13,045 nucleotides of DNA from Nitrospinota bacterium (GCA_016212295.1 JACRGO010000221.1:1-13045), one strand, 5' to 3'. Positions 1 through 7,773 are shown, counted from the stretch's first letter. The notes: generated from the letters alone by a model not told the origin. Translations and numbers: made by a program.

Positions 1-241
1 ATTTGTTTAATGTCCATACTGTCCTCCAAGATTAGACGCTAATGAAGAACACTATACCCCATTCGCGGTTCAATGTCCAGGAGTCGATGGTTCTCTCTTA
101 TATATCAGTGAGATAGGGAAAAGAACAAATTCACCCTGCCCATATCTGTTTTTTGGCAAGCTTAGGGCTTTACACTAAAATGAATTGGATTGACTATCAA
201 AAAAGGTTATATTACTATAGTTCAAAATCAAGGAGGCTCAA
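1..241. other. Leader region upstream of dnaN, no gene seen
   Basis: I see no credible coding region here on either strand. There is no 3' end of dnaA and no recognisable DnaA-box cluster, so this does not look like the dnaA-oriC-dnaN arrangement found in many bacteria. The only supported elements are a sigma70-like promoter near the right edge and the dnaN ribosome binding site AAGGAGG at 230-236, five bases before the ATG. Confidence 0.6.
190..218 (+). promoter_or_regulatory. Probable sigma70-type promoter of dnaN
   Basis: TTGACT at 190-195 and TACTAT at 213-218 are separated by 17 bases, the optimal spacing. The predicted transcription start would be near 225, leaving a very short leader that contains the dnaN Shine-Dalgarno sequence. 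This is read from sequence only; a start site further upstream is possible. Confidence 0.45.
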
Positions 242-1357
242 ATGGAATTCAGAATTAAAAAAGAGGACCTTTTCAAGGGGCTCCAGAAAGCCCAGGGGAT
301 CGTGGCCGCAAAGGGGGCAATGCCCATTCTCGCTAACATACTACTGGAGGCCCGTGAAGGGGAGATCGCCATATCCGCCACCGACCTTGACATGGGCATG
401 GAAGGGCAATATCCGGCACAAGTCGCCATACCAGGCAGGCTTACAATCAACGCGAGAAAAATATTCGATATAGTGCGGGAACTCCCGGACGAGGAAATCT
501 CCGTTAAAAGCTCTGAAAACGATTGGCTGAACCTCTCCTGCGGGAGGTCGAAATTCAAGATAGCTGGAATACCCCCGGAAGAATTTCCAAAGCTCCCTTC
601 CTTTGAGGACAGCGCCTTTTCCATGAAATTGGAAAGGGACGTCCTCCGGGACCTTATCCGGAAAACCATTTATGCCTCATCCAACGACACCACCCGGAGA
701 AACTTGAACGGGACCCTTCTGGAACTGGAGGAGAAAGAAATAAGGATGGTGGGAACGGACGGCCACAGGCTTGCCTTCGCCTCATACGCGACACAGGAAC
801 CAATCGCGGAGCCGGGAAAGACCCAAAGCGTTATTCTTCCAAAAAAGGCCCTTGGGGAAATCTTGAAATTCCTGGAAGACGGAGAGGGACCCATCACCTT
901 CTATTTGGGCGAGAACCACGCCTCATTCAGGAAGGAAAAATTCCGGCTTGTGTCCAGACTGGTGGACGACCAATTTCCCCTCTACCGCCAGGTTATACCA
1001 ACTGAAAACCAGCACAAGGCGGTGGCGGACCGGGATTCCTTCCTGCATGCCCTGAAGAGGGTTTCCATCATGTCGGACGAAAGCTCCAGATTGGTCCGCT
1101 TTGAATTCGGCCAGGGCCTGCTGAGGCTCATGGCGCAAAACGCCGATATAGGGGAGGCGGTGGAGGAAATCGAGATAGAATATTCGGAGCAGGATATACC
1201 CATAGGGCTAAACGCTACTTATATACTCGACGTCCTGAACAACATGCCTTCGGAAAAAGTCGATATACTCCTTAAGGACACGAGAAGTTCCTGCCTTATT
1301 TCACCAATGGGTGATGACAGCTATAAATGCATCGTCATGCCCATGAGATTGAATTAA
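242..1357 (+). CDS. dnaN: DNA polymerase III beta subunit (sliding clamp)
   Basis: This encodes the ring-shaped processivity clamp that tethers DNA polymerase III to the template and serves as a docking site for repair and replication factors. The 371-residue length matches the family (about 366-380). The N-terminus resembles known clamps, with a KAQGIVAAKGAMPILANILL-type first segment, then the conserved TDGHRLA motif near residue 180. It ends in MPMRLN, the family's typical C-terminus (MPMRL). The ATG start is supported by a strong AAGGAGG five bases upstream and a promoter-like sequence before that. It stands alone: rlmN converges on it and neither dnaA, recF nor gyrB is visible. I see no disrupted motif. 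Identification is secure. Confidence 0.97.
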   Translation: MEFRIKKEDLFKGLQKAQGIVAAKGAMPILANILLEAREGEIAISATDLDMGMEGQYPAQVAIPGRLTINARKIFDIVRELPDEEISVKSSENDWLNLSCGRSKFKIAGIPPEEFPKLPSFEDSAFSMKLERDVLRDLIRKTIYASSNDTTRRNLNGTLLELEEKEIRMVGTDGHRLAFASYATQEPIAEPGKTQSVILPKKALGEILKFLEDGEGPITFYLGENHASFRKEKFRLVSRLVDDQFPLYRQVIPTENQHKAVADRDSFLHALKRVSIMSDESSRLVRFEFGQGLLRLMAQNADIGEAVEEIEIEYSEQDIPIGLNATYILDVLNNMPSEKVDILLKDTRSSCLISPMGDDSYKCIVMPMRLN

Positions 1358-1379
1358 ACGCTTACTCAACCAATAAATA

Positions 1380-1463
1380 TTCACCGCAGAGGCGCCGAGA
1401 CGCAGAGATTTTTAAAAAGTTTATGGTTTTATTTTTTTCTTTTCTCCGCGCCTCCGCGGTGAA
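1380..1463. repeat. Dispersed-type inverted repeat between dnaN and rlmN
   Basis: Two arms, 1380-1395 and 1448-1463, are reverse complements over 16 bases with one mismatch (TTCACCGCAGAGGCGC against TTCACCGCGGAGGCGC). They enclose an A/T-rich loop of 52 bases. The motif TTCACCGC recurs at 12690-12697. Sequences of this style (CCGCAGAG..CGCAGAG paired with CTCCGCG..GCGGTGAA) are known as scattered intergenic repeats in many bacterial genomes. On the plus strand the right arm is followed by a run of eight T at 1472-1479 after other A/T-rich bases, so it might also act as a terminator for dnaN. Confidence 0.7.
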
Positions 1464-1520
1464 AAAATTTTAAATTTTTTTTAGATTCAGATTTGCATCC
1501 CAAATCCGGTTGCTTCTCTT

Positions 1521-2555
1521 TTAAGCGGCCCATCCGCCGCCCAATTGGCCGCAAGCCGCCAGAATGTCCCCTCCCCTGCTCTTCCTGGTGAAAACAGAAA
1601 TATTGGAATTCACCAGTATCTTGTGAAACCGGTCCACCCTGTCCTGGGGCATGGAGGAAAAGGGAACCCCTTCTCCGGCGTTCAAAGGAATCAAATTGAC
1701 CTTGCACTTGATCCCGCGCAGGAGCCTGGACAACTTTTCCGCGTCCTCATCCGTATCGTTTACGCCGGGGACTAGGACGTATTCAAAGGTGATCCGCCTG
1801 CCGGGCTGGAGCGGGTATTCCCTGCAAAACTTCAACAGGTCCTTCAATGGATACTTCTTGTTGGCTGGCATGATCCTGGAACGGGCCGCGTCGTCCACCG
1901 CGTTCAGGGAGATGGCCAGATTGATTTTTAAGTCCTCCTTCTGGAAGCGCTCCAACGCGGGAAGCAGCCCCACTGTTGATAGGGTGATCTTTCGTCCCCC
2001 GAACTTGAATCCGGCGGGAGAATTGAAAATCCTGAGCGCCTTCATTACATTATCGTAGTTGTCGAGGGGTTCCCCCATTCCCATGAGGACCAGGTTTGTC
2101 AACGTCTTTTCCGGTCCAAGCCATTCCTGGACGGCCAGGACCTGCTCCAATATCTCCGCCGGGGACAGGTTGCGGATGAATCCCATCTTCCCGGTCAGGC
2201 AAAAGGCGCAATGGAATTTACAGCCCACCTGGGTGGAAACGCAGAGGGCCCTTCTGTTTTCGTCCGGCATGTAGACCCCTTCCACGGCATTGCCGTCATT
2301 CAGCCCGAACAGGAATTTCACGGAGCCGTCCTTGGACTCGCGGGAGTCTTGGATTTTCAGGGACCGGAGGACAAACCGCGCCTCCAGTTTGGCCCGCAGG
2401 TCCTTGGAAAGATTGGTCATCAGGGCAAAGGCGCCGGCCTTTTTGAGATAGAGCCATTCAATGATCTGCTTGGATCTGAATTTGGATTCGCTCCATTCCT
2501 CCATCAGGCGCTCCAAGTCCTCCATGCTCCAGTCCAGAATATTTTCCTTTTGCAA
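1521..2555 (-). CDS. rlmN: Dual-specificity rRNA/tRNA (adenine-C2)-methyltransferase RlmN
   Basis: This radical-SAM enzyme methylates C2 of A2503 in 23S rRNA and, in studied species, A37 of some tRNAs. At 344 residues it is slightly short for the family. The 4Fe-4S cluster motif CxxxCxxC is at C112, C116 and C119 (GCKFHCAFC). The two cysteines needed for the methyl-cysteine mechanism appear at C105 and C335 (DILAACGQL), matching E. coli C118 and C355 by spacing and context. The SAM-binding MGMGEPL segment is at about 158-164. The start is TTG, chosen because AAGGA lies at 2563-2567, seven bases upstream; the next in-frame ATG (M11) has no such site. It diverges from tatA and is probably monocistronic. 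The C-terminus is a short Gly/Ala tail. Confidence 0.96.
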   Translation of the reverse strand: MQKENILDWSMEDLERLMEEWSESKFRSKQIIEWLYLKKAGAFALMTNLSKDLRAKLEARFVLRSLKIQDSRESKDGSVKFLFGLNDGNAVEGVYMPDENRRALCVSTQVGCKFHCAFCLTGKMGFIRNLSPAEILEQVLAVQEWLGPEKTLTNLVLMGMGEPLDNYDNVMKALRIFNSPAGFKFGGRKITLSTVGLLPALERFQKEDLKINLAISLNAVDDAARSRIMPANKKYPLKDLLKFCREYPLQPGRRITFEYVLVPGVNDTDEDAEKLSRLLRGIKCKVNLIPLNAGEGVPFSSMPQDRVDRFHKILVNSNISVFTRKSRGGDILAACGQLGGGWAA

Positions 2556-2641
2556 TGCCGTTTCCTTTAAGGTAAAATAAAAAACAAGGTCGAATGATTT
2601 ACGAGACTGTTCAGTTTAACAAATAGAGAGAGGATTTTAAA

Positions 2642-2842
2642 ATGGGTTCTTTTAGTTTAATGCATTGGATTATTGTTTTATTCATCGTGATGATTGTGTT
2701 CGGGGCGAAGCGGCTTCCCCAAATCGGCTCTGGATTGGGCGAGGGGATACGCAATTTCAAGAAATCCATAGGCCAGGACGATCAGTTGGAGGCCAAGGAT
2801 GAAGAGGCCAAGCCCGAGAAGACAAAGGAAAAAGTCGGATAG
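2642..2842 (+). CDS. tatA: Twin-arginine translocase subunit TatA/TatE
   Basis: This small membrane protein polymerises to form the conduit of the Tat pathway, which exports folded proteins across the inner membrane. The 66 residues show the full family pattern: one N-terminal transmembrane helix (about 5-21), the hinge F20-G21 followed by LP at 25-26 (FGAKRLP), an amphipathic helix (about 28-43, GSGLGEGIRNFKKSI), and an acidic/lysine-rich tail. The ATG is supported by an AGAGAGGA Shine-Dalgarno at 2627-2634. No tatC or tatB is adjacent, so it appears to be transcribed alone, diverging from rlmN. TatA and TatE cannot be told apart from sequence alone. Confidence 0.95.
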   Translation: MGSFSLMHWIIVLFIVMIVFGAKRLPQIGSGLGEGIRNFKKSIGQDDQLEAKDEEAKPEKTKEKVG

Positions 2843-2880
2843 TTTGCGGCCACGAAAAGATACCTATTTTTTTGGCAGGA

Positions 2881-3005
2881 TGAACAGGAAGGACGTGTCC
2901 GTGATTCGTGTCCGTGAAAAACGGTCACGGAGAACGATGGTGTAATCCGTGGTTTTGAATACTGTTAAAAAAACTTTGTGCTCTTTGCGGCTTTGTGGTT
3001 AATTC
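2881..3005. repeat. Repeat-rich gap with direct repeats and a small hairpin
   Basis: An 11-base unit CGTGTCCGTGA occurs twice in tandem with a 2-base spacer (2894-2904 and 2907-2917). The second copy overlaps a 7-bp stem TCCGTGA/TCACGGA (2911-2917 with 2925-2931). Further right, CTTTGTG, CTTTGCGG and CTTTGTGG follow each other at 2974-2998. This last block resembles half of a scattered intergenic repeat. It runs to within a few bases of the downstream glycosyltransferase start and leaves no recognisable ribosome binding site there. Confidence 0.55.
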
Positions 3006-3008
3006 TTA

Positions 3009-4775
3009 ATGCCTGAAGGAAATCAGACCCCACTCCAGAAGATCGCCTTTTTATTCTGCGTCCTTTCCTTTTTTTTCTTCTCTTATCATCTCGAACAAAT
3101 CTCCCTCTATCATACTGACGAGCAGTATTATATCCAGTCCTGCAGGAACATGGTGGATTCCGGGGACTGGCTGACGCCGGTATTGAACGAGAAAATGAGG
3201 TTCGCAAAGCCGGTCCTCTTCTACTGGCTGGCGTCCACTTCCTTCAAGATATTCGGGGTAAGCCTGGCCTCGGCCAGGCTGGTCTCCGCCTTTTTGGGGT
3301 CACTGGGACTGTGGGTAGTCTACCGGATGGGCACAGTCCTCTTTGGGCCCCTGACGGGCTTATATTCCGTCTTCATCCTCGCATCCTCCTTTCTCTATTT
3401 CCTCTCTGCCCGCCTTGCCTACACGGACATGGCCCTCTCTTTTTTCATCACCCTCTCCCTTTATTTTTTTTCCAGGCTGGTACGGCCTGAGGATGGAGGC
3501 ATGGAAAAAGGTGGACCGGGGAAAAGGGGGTCAAGGGACATTCTCTTCATTTATATTTTCATGGGACTGGCCACTGCCACCAAGGGTCCTCCGGGTTTCA
3601 TGGTTCCAGGACTCATAATCGCCGCCTTTCTCCTGATCACCAAGGACCGTAAGACAGCGACCTGTTTTTTGCATCACGCCGGGATATTCCTCTTCCTGTG
3701 CCTCTCCCTCTTTTGGCCCCTTTTAATGGCCTGGATGCATGGGGGGGCCTTTGTCAACCATCTTCTTCACGCGGAGGGGGTGGACCGTGTTCTACACACT
3801 GAAAAACCAAGCCTTTATTTTGTCTTCGCCATCCTGCGTTATTTTGCCCCCTGGTCTTTTTTTCTCGTGGCCGCCGTTTTCCTTGCCTTCGGAAAGGAGG
3901 AAAGGCATTTATTAAAAACCACGGAAAAACGCGGGTTGTTCCTTTGGGTCTATGTGGCGGTCCCCCTGGTTCTCTTTACTTTTCTGCGTACCAGGCACAG
4001 CCGTTACATGCTACCGGCCTTCCCGGCCCTGGCCATCCTGGTTGGACACTACTTTCACCGGATCGCGGAAAGGGAAATTAATCCAATGGGAAAGAGCTTT
4101 AAAATCCCTTACCTTTTCTCAGCGGCGCTTTTACTTGCCCTGGCCGTAATATCTCTCCTATCCGGCTTGCTCCTCTTCCGCCTGGACCGGGAGCTTTTTT
4201 CATGGAGCTTTTTCCTCTTGCCCGTGTTTTTTTTCATTGGGGGCGCTACCTTGGTTTTTTCCTGGAAGAAAAAGGACTTAAGCCTTTCCCCGCTTCTTAT
4301 CTCCATTCCCCTGTTGGCCTGCTTTGCGCTTATAGCTGGAAAGATCATCCCTTCCCTTAACCCGGACCCCATGATGGCGTTCGCGGAGAAAATCAACCAG
4401 GGATGGACGCCGGAGACGAGAATAGGGACATATAATTTTGGAAACGGGAACCAGCGCCTAAGGGTCCTTACCGGACGGCTAGTGGAATCGCTGGACAAAA
4501 AGGAGAGTCTTATGCTTTTTCTTAATGGCAAGGGTCCCCTATGCCTTGCCATACGGGAGGAGGATTTCAAAAATGCGGCCAAGGACGCCGTTGCGTCTTA
4601 TCAAATTTTCGCCGAGGCCAAACAATGGAGGAAAATCAAATTAACCGCCGGGACAATAGATCAGGCCAAGAGAGAGTTCGGGCCGGGGCTGCTGGAAAAA
4701 TTCAGGGAGAGGGTTTATTTGGTTTACATAGAAAAAAAAGAGCGCATGGCCCGTTTTGAGGGCCATGCGCTCTAA
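3009..4775 (+). CDS. Family-39 (ArnT/PMT-like) membrane glycosyltransferase
   Basis: This is a GT-C fold integral membrane glycosyltransferase that would use a polyprenyl-phosphate sugar donor and act on the periplasmic side of the inner membrane. The 588 residues contain about a dozen hydrophobic segments and a C-terminal soluble part from about 455. The first periplasmic loop has the acidic pair D37-E38 (HTDEQYY), then SGDWLTPVLN and KPVLFYWL, the ArnT pattern. A second acidic site is YTD140, followed by TKGPPGF near 191-197 and RYMLPAFPALAIL near 332-344. In ArnT the substrate is lipid A, but no arn genes are present here, so the acceptor is unknown (lipid A, another glycan or protein). 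The ATG lacks a Shine-Dalgarno sequence and a repeat abuts it. The last codons contain the hairpin that probably terminates the opposing tol-pal operon. Confidence 0.85.
   Translation: MPEGNQTPLQKIAFLFCVLSFFFFSYHLEQISLYHTDEQYYIQSCRNMVDSGDWLTPVLNEKMRFAKPVLFYWLASTSFKIFGVSLASARLVSAFLGSLGLWVVYRMGTVLFGPLTGLYSVFILASSFLYFLSARLAYTDMALSFFITLSLYFFSRLVRPEDGGMEKGGPGKRGSRDILFIYIFMGLATATKGPPGFMVPGLIIAAFLLITKDRKTATCFLHHAGIFLFLCLSLFWPLLMAWMHGGAFVNHLLHAEGVDRVLHTEKPSLYFVFAILRYFAPWSFFLVAAVFLAFGKEERHLLKTTEKRGLFLWVYVAVPLVLFTFLRTRHSRYMLPAFPALAILVGHYFHRIAEREINPMGKSFKIPYLFSAALLLALAVISLLSGLLLFRLDRELFSWSFFLLPVFFFIGGATLVFSWKKKDLSLSPLLISIPLLACFALIAGKIIPSLNPDPMMAFAEKINQGWTPETRIGTYNFGNGNQRLRVLTGRLVESLDKKESLMLFLNGKGPLCLAIREEDFKNAAKDAVASYQIFAEAKQWRKIKLTAGTIDQAKREFGPGLLEKFRERVYLVYIEKKERMARFEGHAL
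4732..4772 (-). terminator. Rho-independent terminator of the tol-pal operon
   Basis: A perfect 13-bp stem (GAGCGCATGGCCC at 4740-4752, complement at 4760-4772) encloses a 7-base loop. Read on the minus strand, the hairpin is followed at once by eight T (A-run at 4732-4739), the classic intrinsic terminator. It lies 45 bases past the pal stop codon. On the plus strand there is no T-run, so it should work only leftward. The stem lies inside the last codons of the convergent glycosyltransferase gene. Confidence 0.88.
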
Positions 4776-4816
4776 ACTTACTCCAGGCTTATCTATCCAT
4801 CAATCCTTTTGAGTTT

Positions 4817-5380
4817 CTACCTAATGGTAACAAGGAAATGGGCCCTGCGGTTTTTAGACCAGCATCCTTCATTATGCTCCGTGCAAACCGGCTTTTCTTC
4901 CCCATAGCTTACCGTGGAAATTCTGGACTTGGCCACGCCGAGCGAAGCAAGGTATCCTTCCGTCGAGCTTGCCCTTCTGTCACCCAGGGCGCGGTTGTAG
5001 GAATTGGTGCCTCTCTCGTCGCAATGCCCTTCCACTGTAACGTTAAAGGTAGGATTCTCTTTCAAAATCCTGGCGGTTTCCTGCAATTTGCTTCTTTCGC
5101 CGGCCTTTATGTCGGATTTGTCAAAATCAAAATAGACGTCTTCCAAATGCACCCATGACGGGACTGTCTTGGGGCTTTCCGCTGGTTCGGTAATGGCTTT
5201 GAAACCTCCTCCTGCTTTTTCCCCTTCGCCGACTGGTTTAGCGGGGGCCACTGGTTGTTCCACCTTCTTGGTTTCTTCTACTTCCGGGGCCTTCGGCTTT
5301 TTCGCGCAGCCTGGACCTGTGATACTGAAAAACGCGAGAATTGTCCCTGTAAGGGCGACTGCCAGAAACTTTTTTAACAT
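4817..5380 (-). CDS. pal: Peptidoglycan-associated lipoprotein Pal
   Basis: Pal is an outer-membrane lipoprotein that binds peptidoglycan and TolB, linking the outer membrane to the wall and to the Tol motor during division. The 187 residues show a lipoprotein signal (KK, then a hydrophobic stretch, with the lipidated cysteine probably C25 in TGPGC). A charged, proline-rich linker follows (26-75), then an OmpA-like domain (about 80-187). That domain has YFDFDKSDI at 83-91, VEGHCDERGT at 116-124 and YNRALGDRRA at 128-137, the meso-diaminopimelate-binding signature. The lipobox is slightly off consensus at -3/-2 (G-P). The start is supported by AGGAG at 5388-5392, seven bases upstream of the ATG. 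It is last in the tol operon, 129 bp after tolB, and followed by a strong terminator; no cpoB follows. Confidence 0.96.
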   Translation of the reverse strand: MLKKFLAVALTGTILAFFSITGPGCAKKPKAPEVEETKKVEQPVAPAKPVGEGEKAGGGFKAITEPAESPKTVPSWVHLEDVYFDFDKSDIKAGERSKLQETARILKENPTFNVTVEGHCDERGTNSYNRALGDRRASSTEGYLASLGVAKSRISTVSYGEEKPVCTEHNEGCWSKNRRAHFLVTIR

Positions 5381-5509
5381 AAACTTTCTCCTTTTAAAAT
5401 TTATATGACCCTCTTTCTTGAGGGAATCTTTAAGTTGCCAAATAGCTATTGAGAAACAACGAATATTATTTAATCCTGAAAAATTATCACCTCCTTAAAA
5501 AAACAAAAT
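5381..5509 (-). promoter_or_regulatory. tolB-pal spacer with orphan 16S-complementary site
   Basis: This spacer is much longer than the other gaps in the tol cluster. On the plus strand, 5486-5497 reads ATCACCTCCTTA, identical to the canonical 3' end of bacterial 16S rRNA. On the transcribed minus strand it is therefore a perfect 12-base extended Shine-Dalgarno sequence. No open frame of meaningful length begins at a sensible distance from it, and pal has its own AGGAG over 90 bases further on. A small stem CCCTC/GAGGG (5409-5424) sits just before pal. The role is unknown. Confidence 0.4.
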
Positions 5510-6853
5510 CTATCTGTAAAATCTTGGAGACCAAGATGGCTCATATCCACCTCCTTCCAAAAACGTAAGTTTCCTTACGCCGCTTCCATCCGCCCGCATT
5601 ATATAGATTTGCGGCTTTCCCTCCCTTGAGGAACTAAAAGCTATGAACCGCCCGTCCGGCGACCAGGAAGGATTTTCACTGCTGCCGCTTGGGGTTATCG
5701 TCAATTGTAAATTTACATTTTTTTCCATGTCCTCCACTACAATTTCAAAATGCCCATTCCTCAAAGAGGTATACGCGATGGATTTACCGTCAGGCGACCA
5801 CTCGGGGTCATCGTTTTGGCTCCCATTGTAGGATATGCGCCTTACCTTTCCCTTGTCCCCCTCCGCTACATCCAGCACGTATATTTGCGGGGTCCCGTTC
5901 CTGTTGGAGGTATAGGCCAATTTCTGGCCGTCCGGCGACCAGGCCGGGGAGGTATCAATTCCACTAAAGGAAGTGACCCTGGTTTGGGTCCCGTCTTTAT
6001 GCAGCAAGTAAATATCCGGATTGTCGTTTTTGCTTAAGGCGTATGCTATCTTTTCTCCGTCAGGGCTCCACGCGGGAGAATCGTTCAATCCCGGGACATT
6101 GGAAACCATTTTCCTTCCATTGCCGCTTTTTTTGGTTATATAGAGATTGGGATTGGCATTCCGGTAGGACGTGAACGCGATATTTTCTCCATCCGGGGAC
6201 CATGCCGGGGCCACGGTTATGGAATTATTGGAGGAAATTTTCCTGGGATTAGTTCCATCCTGGTCTATCAAATAGACCTCCTTATTGCCCTTGAAATAAG
6301 AAGTAAAGGCTATCATGGTCGCGCTGGACCCCTTGACGCCAGTGACTTCCCCTATAATTTCATCGGCAAACCGGTGGATCATCCAACGGTATAGAGACTT
6401 TTCTCCCTGATATTGTTTTCCCAAAAGAAAGTTTCTGGCTGTAATATCAAAGAGCCTGAATTTAACAGAGACGTCGCTCTCGCCTTTTTCAAAATCTCCT
6501 AGAACAAGAAGTTGGGCTCCCAATCCGGCCCAACGTTCGTAATTAACCTGCCCGGGCTGTTCCTGGCCGGACCCGCTATTTCCAGATGTTGACATAGTAT
6601 CAAACAGGCCGGAAAGAAGCAAGTCATTTTCCAGGACGTCCTTGCCAAGGCGGTCAAGTCCTTCGGATAGCGCTTGGCTGGAATTGCTGGAGAAATCAGG
6701 CACGGCGACCTTCATCTTCTCCGAAACCGCCTTTTGAATTTGCAGCCTTACCTCATCACAGCTTCCCGGCGCCGTCCATGCCAGTAAAACGGCCGAAAAC
6801 AAGAAGGTATAAAAAAAAGCAAGCTTATTTCTGGAAAATGTATTTAAAATCAA
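5510..6853 (-). CDS. tolB: Tol-Pal system beta-propeller protein TolB
   Basis: TolB is a periplasmic protein that binds Pal and TolA and relays Tol-motor force to the outer membrane. The 447 residues start with a signal peptide (basic 8-10, hydrophobic 11-27, likely cleaved around 29-32). An N-terminal alpha/beta domain follows (about 33-175) and then a six-bladed propeller. WSPDG blade motifs are at 218-222, 262-266, 305-309, 352-356 and 397-401, with a variant WSPRF at 441. The start is TTG, justified by a perfect GGAGG at 6860-6864 spaced six bases; any later start would remove the signal peptide. It overlaps the end of tolA by 29 bases, so translation of the two is probably coupled. The family is certain. 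Confidence 0.96.
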   Translation of the reverse strand: MILNTFSRNKLAFFYTFLFSAVLLAWTAPGSCDEVRLQIQKAVSEKMKVAVPDFSSNSSQALSEGLDRLGKDVLENDLLLSGLFDTMSTSGNSGSGQEQPGQVNYERWAGLGAQLLVLGDFEKGESDVSVKFRLFDITARNFLLGKQYQGEKSLYRWMIHRFADEIIGEVTGVKGSSATMIAFTSYFKGNKEVYLIDQDGTNPRKISSNNSITVAPAWSPDGENIAFTSYRNANPNLYITKKSGNGRKMVSNVPGLNDSPAWSPDGEKIAYALSKNDNPDIYLLHKDGTQTRVTSFSGIDTSPAWSPDGQKLAYTSNRNGTPQIYVLDVAEGDKGKVRRISYNGSQNDDPEWSPDGKSIAYTSLRNGHFEIVVEDMEKNVNLQLTITPSGSSENPSWSPDGRFIAFSSSREGKPQIYIMRADGSGVRKLTFLEGGGYEPSWSPRFYR

Positions 6854-7745
6854 GAAAAACCTCCAAATTGTCGTCCGTGGCCTCCCTTGGTGGAGGAGGA
6901 AGAGGAGAAGATTTTATTATTGCGTTTTTAATAAGGATATCCAATAACTCATCGCCGGATGTCTGCTCGATCCTCACGGCAACCACCTCGCCTGACGCCA
7001 AAATTTTAAAATAAACCACGCCAGGAACGTCCTTTCCGGAATCCTTGGTTTTCTTGCTTAACGGATTGATCCAGTTTTCATGAATTCTGGAAAGGACTTG
7101 GCCATAATAACTGTTTAAAGCAGAGGAAACCACCGGCGCCGAGGTTTGTGATCTAAGGCCGGCTTGTCTCAACTTCATCTGATTGTCGGATTTTTCCGCG
7201 GACTTGTCCGCTCCTTCTTTTTCACCTTTCTGTTCCGTTTGAGCGCTGTCCCATTGTTCCTCCAGCTTTTTCAGCTCTTCCAGCAAGTCCTTCTGTTTTG
7301 CTTCCTCAATGGATTTTGTTTCAGATTTTTTTTGCGGCTTCTTTTTGTCCCATTTTTTTTCAAAGGCGGTCAGCATTTCAGAAAGCGCCGCTTCTTTTAT
7401 TTCCTTGGTTTTTTTTTCAGGCTTTTTCTTTTCCTCTACTTTTTTTTCAAACTGTTCCAAATCCTTCAATATGTTATCATCTGGCCGGGGAGGGGTGAAT
7501 TGCAATGGTTTTCGTTCCGTTTTTGGAGAAGGAGGGGCCGCCTGTGTTTGCGTTTCCTTTTTTTTCGAGGCTTCCATCTCCCCCGGCTGCGAGGAGGAAG
7601 GTCCCTCAGGTTGGGGCAGCGCCAAAAGATCCACCGTGTATACCGGAGTATAAACCACGTCCTTGTGGGTCCATTTCGGCATATAGGCGGCAACCATTAA
7701 AAAAACAAGGTGCGCTATAGTGGATAATAAAAACATTCCTTTCAT
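6825..7745 (-). CDS. tolA: TolA/TonB-like energy-transducing envelope protein
   Basis: By position and structure this is the TolA of the cluster, which spans the periplasm from the TolQR motor to TolB/Pal. The 306 residues show a short cytoplasmic start, one transmembrane helix (about 4-22), a proline-rich part (43-90) and a long lysine/glutamate-rich helical region, probably coiled coil (92-190). A TonB_C-type domain follows from about 210, starting SYYGQVLSRIHENWINP and running through VYFKILASGEVVAVRIEQ to SSPLPPPP near 279-286. The C-terminal domain looks as much like TonB as TolA, which is common outside Gammaproteobacteria. The start is uncertain: neither ATG at 7745 nor the one three codons later has a well-placed ribosome binding site. 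It lies 28 bp after tolR, and its end overlaps tolB. Confidence 0.88.
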   Translation of the reverse strand: MKGMFLLSTIAHLVFLMVAAYMPKWTHKDVVYTPVYTVDLLALPQPEGPSSSQPGEMEASKKKETQTQAAPPSPKTERKPLQFTPPRPDDNILKDLEQFEKKVEEKKKPEKKTKEIKEAALSEMLTAFEKKWDKKKPQKKSETKSIEEAKQKDLLEELKKLEEQWDSAQTEQKGEKEGADKSAEKSDNQMKLRQAGLRSQTSAPVVSSALNSYYGQVLSRIHENWINPLSKKTKDSGKDVPGVVYFKILASGEVVAVRIEQTSGDELLDILIKNAIIKSSPLPPPPREATDDNLEVFLDFKYIFQK

Positions 7746-7773
7746 AATAATTATTATACATCCTTGGCTATTC

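Noticed and set aside
1651-2570. Several open frames opposite rlmN
   Set aside because: rlmN has complete catalytic cysteines in the other strand; these frames show no family pattern.
2867-2874. T-run after tatA as a possible terminator
   Set aside because: No stem precedes it on the plus strand.
7164-7700. 178-residue Phe/Leu-rich frame opposite tolA
   Set aside because: It is the complement of the Lys/Glu-rich coiled region of tolA, which always yields a Phe/Leu-rich shadow. It is not a membrane protein.
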